Part shown: positions 5,877 through 6,881 of the stretch, piece after piece
Numbering within the stretch: position 1 is the first letter of the stretch
How the letters are laid out: each line of letters opens with the position of its first letter
Origin: an uncultured Rhizobiaceae group bacterium
GTDB lineage: Bacteria; Pseudomonadota; Alphaproteobacteria; Rhizobiales; Rhizobiaceae
Assembly (NCBI GenBank): GCA_905479965.1
Contig: CAJQOR010000466.1
Span: 1 to 6,881 of the forward strand
Direction of reading: 5' to 3'
Length of the DNA: 6,881 nucleotides
Translations under genes and position numbers: made by a program
Notes under the pieces: generated by a model
The model's database searches: none
What the model saw: only the letters and a program-made list of their open reading frames with translations
What the model was told of the DNA's origin: nothing

Positions 5877-6057
5877 TGGTGAAAAAGTTGAAACCCAATC
5901 GGCCTTGCTGAACGAAGTGCTTGCCGAACTTGGTTATGGCGACGCAAAAGTCGCAACAGCAATTAACGAAGAGTTCGTGCCTGAAACCATGCGTGGTGAT
6001 GTTGTTTTAAGTGATGGCGATCGGTTGGAGATTTTAGCTCCAATGCAGGGTGGGTAG
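5860..6057 (+). CDS. thiS: Sulfur carrier protein ThiS
   Basis: This 65-residue ubiquitin-like protein ends in Gly64-Gly65, the tail that is adenylated by ThiF (or MoeB-like E1) and turned into a thiocarboxylate to give sulfur to ThiG. The N-terminal strand IVLNGEKV and the late segment [16 protein letters not shown] fit the ThiS/MoaD fold. Its ATG lies inside the end of thiO in another frame (17-base overlap), preceded by GAGGT 4 bases upstream. An in-frame start further up at 5659 would add residues that only shadow thiO. No ThiF is visible in this window. The position between thiO and thiG makes ThiS, not MoaD, secure. Confidence 0.96.
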   Translation: MTIVLNGEKVETQSALLNEVLAELGYGDAKVATAINEEFVPETMRGDVVLSDGDRLEILAPMQGG

Positions 6058-6062
6058 GTTTA

Positions 6063-6836
6063 ATGAGTAAATCGTTTTACGGCACTGAACTCAAAAACCC
6101 GTTAATGTTGGGCACAGCGCAATACCCGTCACCATCTATTTTAGCGGACGCTTTTAAAATGTCCGGCGCAGGCGTTGCGACGGTCTCATTACGCCGTGAA
6201 AGCGGATCTGATCGCGGAGGGCAAGAATTTTGGCAATTGATCAAAGAGTTGAATGTTCCCGTGCTGCCAAATACGGCTGGGTGCTACACCGTTAAAGAAG
6301 CTGTGACAACCGCTCATATGGCGCGCGAAGTATTTGATACGCCATGGATCAAACTTGAGATTATTGGCCACACAGACACGTTACAACCCGATGTTTATGG
6401 CCTTGTTGAAGGCGCGCGAATTCTAAGTGAAGAAGGCTTCCAGGTTTTTCCTTATACAACCGAAGATATGGTGGTTGCTGAACGGCTGCTTGAGGTTGGC
6501 TGCGAAGTTTTAATGCCATGGGGCGCGCCTATAGGTTCAGGATTAGGCCTTAACAATGAACACGGCCTTCGCATGTTGCGCGCGCATTTCCCGGATGTAC
6601 CTTTGGTGGTTGATGCAGGTATCGGACTACCTTCGCAAGCGGCCCACGCTATGGAGCTTGGATATGATGCAATTTTGCTCAACACAGCTGTCGCAAAAGC
6701 GGGCGATCCTCCACTGATGGCCAAAGCATTTTCCGATGCGATTTGCGCAGGGAAAGCCGCATATGATGCCGACCCCATGGAGCCACGCGATATGGCTGAA
6801 CCTTCAACTCCAGTTATTGGAAAGGCATTCCTGTAA
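6063..6836 (+). CDS. thiG: Thiazole synthase ThiG
   Basis: This 257-residue TIM-barrel enzyme joins 1-deoxyxylulose 5-phosphate, iminoglycine from ThiO and sulfur from ThiS thiocarboxylate into the thiazole phosphate. Lys97 in WIKLEIIG is the expected Schiff-base lysine for the sugar. Other family blocks are [10 protein letters not shown] (14-23), [13 protein letters not shown] (69-81), [13 protein letters not shown] (151-163), [13 protein letters not shown] (182-194) and [14 protein letters not shown] (203-216). Length is usual for ThiG without fusion. It begins 5 bases after the thiS stop, with the SD GGGTAGG spanning that stop. Its stop overlaps the thiE start as TAATG. The protein forms complexes with ThiS in the cytosol. 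Confidence 0.97.
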   Translation: MSKSFYGTELKNPLMLGTAQYPSPSILADAFKMSGAGVATVSLRRESGSDRGGQEFWQLIKELNVPVLPNTAGCYTVKEAVTTAHMAREVFDTPWIKLEIIGHTDTLQPDVYGLVEGARILSEEGFQVFPYTTEDMVVAERLLEVGCEVLMPWGAPIGSGLGLNNEHGLRMLRAHFPDVPLVVDAGIGLPSQAAHAMELGYDAILLNTAVAKAGDPPLMAKAFSDAICAGKAAYDADPMEPRDMAEPSTPVIGKAFL

Positions 6837-6881
6837 TGCAGCTTGATCGATTTTACCCCATTTTTGACAATTCCGAGTGGC
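6836..6881 (+). CDS. thiE: Thiamin-phosphate synthase ThiE, N-terminal fragment (cut by window edge)
   Basis: The ATG shares a base with the thiG stop (TAATG), and fifteen codons are visible: [15 protein letters not shown]. This matches the start of alphaproteobacterial ThiE, where QLDRFYPI followed by an acidic residue and a Trp is common. ThiE joins HMP-PP from ThiD to thiazole phosphate from ThiG, giving thiamin phosphate, so it is the expected next gene. The call rests on a short stretch plus context; the rest lies outside the window. Confidence 0.8.
   Translation, partial: MQLDRFYPIFDNSEW

Overview
The window looks like chromosomal DNA of an alphaproteobacterium of moderate GC. The grounds are a short RNase D-like NrnC (typical of Alphaproteobacteria), a RibN-type riboflavin importer behind an FMN riboswitch, and a ThiO-ThiS-ThiG-ThiE thiamin cluster with alphaproteobacterial-style sequences. 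I do not assign it below class level; Rhizobiales- or Rhodobacterales-like lineages are a guess.

Layout. (1) Bases 1-384 form a perfect 98-bp inverted repeat (1-98 and 287-384) around a 188-bp spacer. The right arm is the normal sequence: the 3' end of ribN, its terminator, and the end of a convergent gene. The left arm is an inverted copy that cuts off a + strand reading frame resembling the last third of a response-regulator receiver domain. The left edge is therefore a rearrangement or, more likely, a fold-back or assembly join. (2) 370-1272 (-) is ribN, preceded at 1273-1532 by a leader with a full FMN riboswitch, a hairpin, an SD-masking stem and a weak promoter. (3) 1566-3772 (-) is a probable three-gene operon: nrnC, then an FMN-dependent alpha-hydroxy-acid dehydrogenase, then a GNAT acetyltransferase abutting it as TAAATG. 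(4) 3773-4051 is a divergent intergenic region carrying a TPP riboswitch (+) with a visible expression platform. (5) 4052 to the right edge (+) is a tightly packed operon thiD-thiO-thiS-thiG-thiE, with thiE cut off after 15 codons.

How it works together. The right half makes both moieties of thiamin and starts to join them. ThiD phosphorylates the pyrimidine; ThiO oxidises glycine to the imine; ThiS carries sulfur; ThiG builds the thiazole; ThiE couples the two. The TPP riboswitch lets the end product shut the operon off, apparently by hiding the thiD ribosome binding site. The left half supplies flavin: RibN imports riboflavin and is shut off by FMN through its own riboswitch. Two enzymes here need flavin (the hydroxy-acid dehydrogenase uses FMN, ThiO uses FAD). 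The window is mainly well-known cofactor biology; I did not find evidence for a previously undescribed system. The points most worth checking are the left-edge inverted repeat and the two riboswitch expression platforms.
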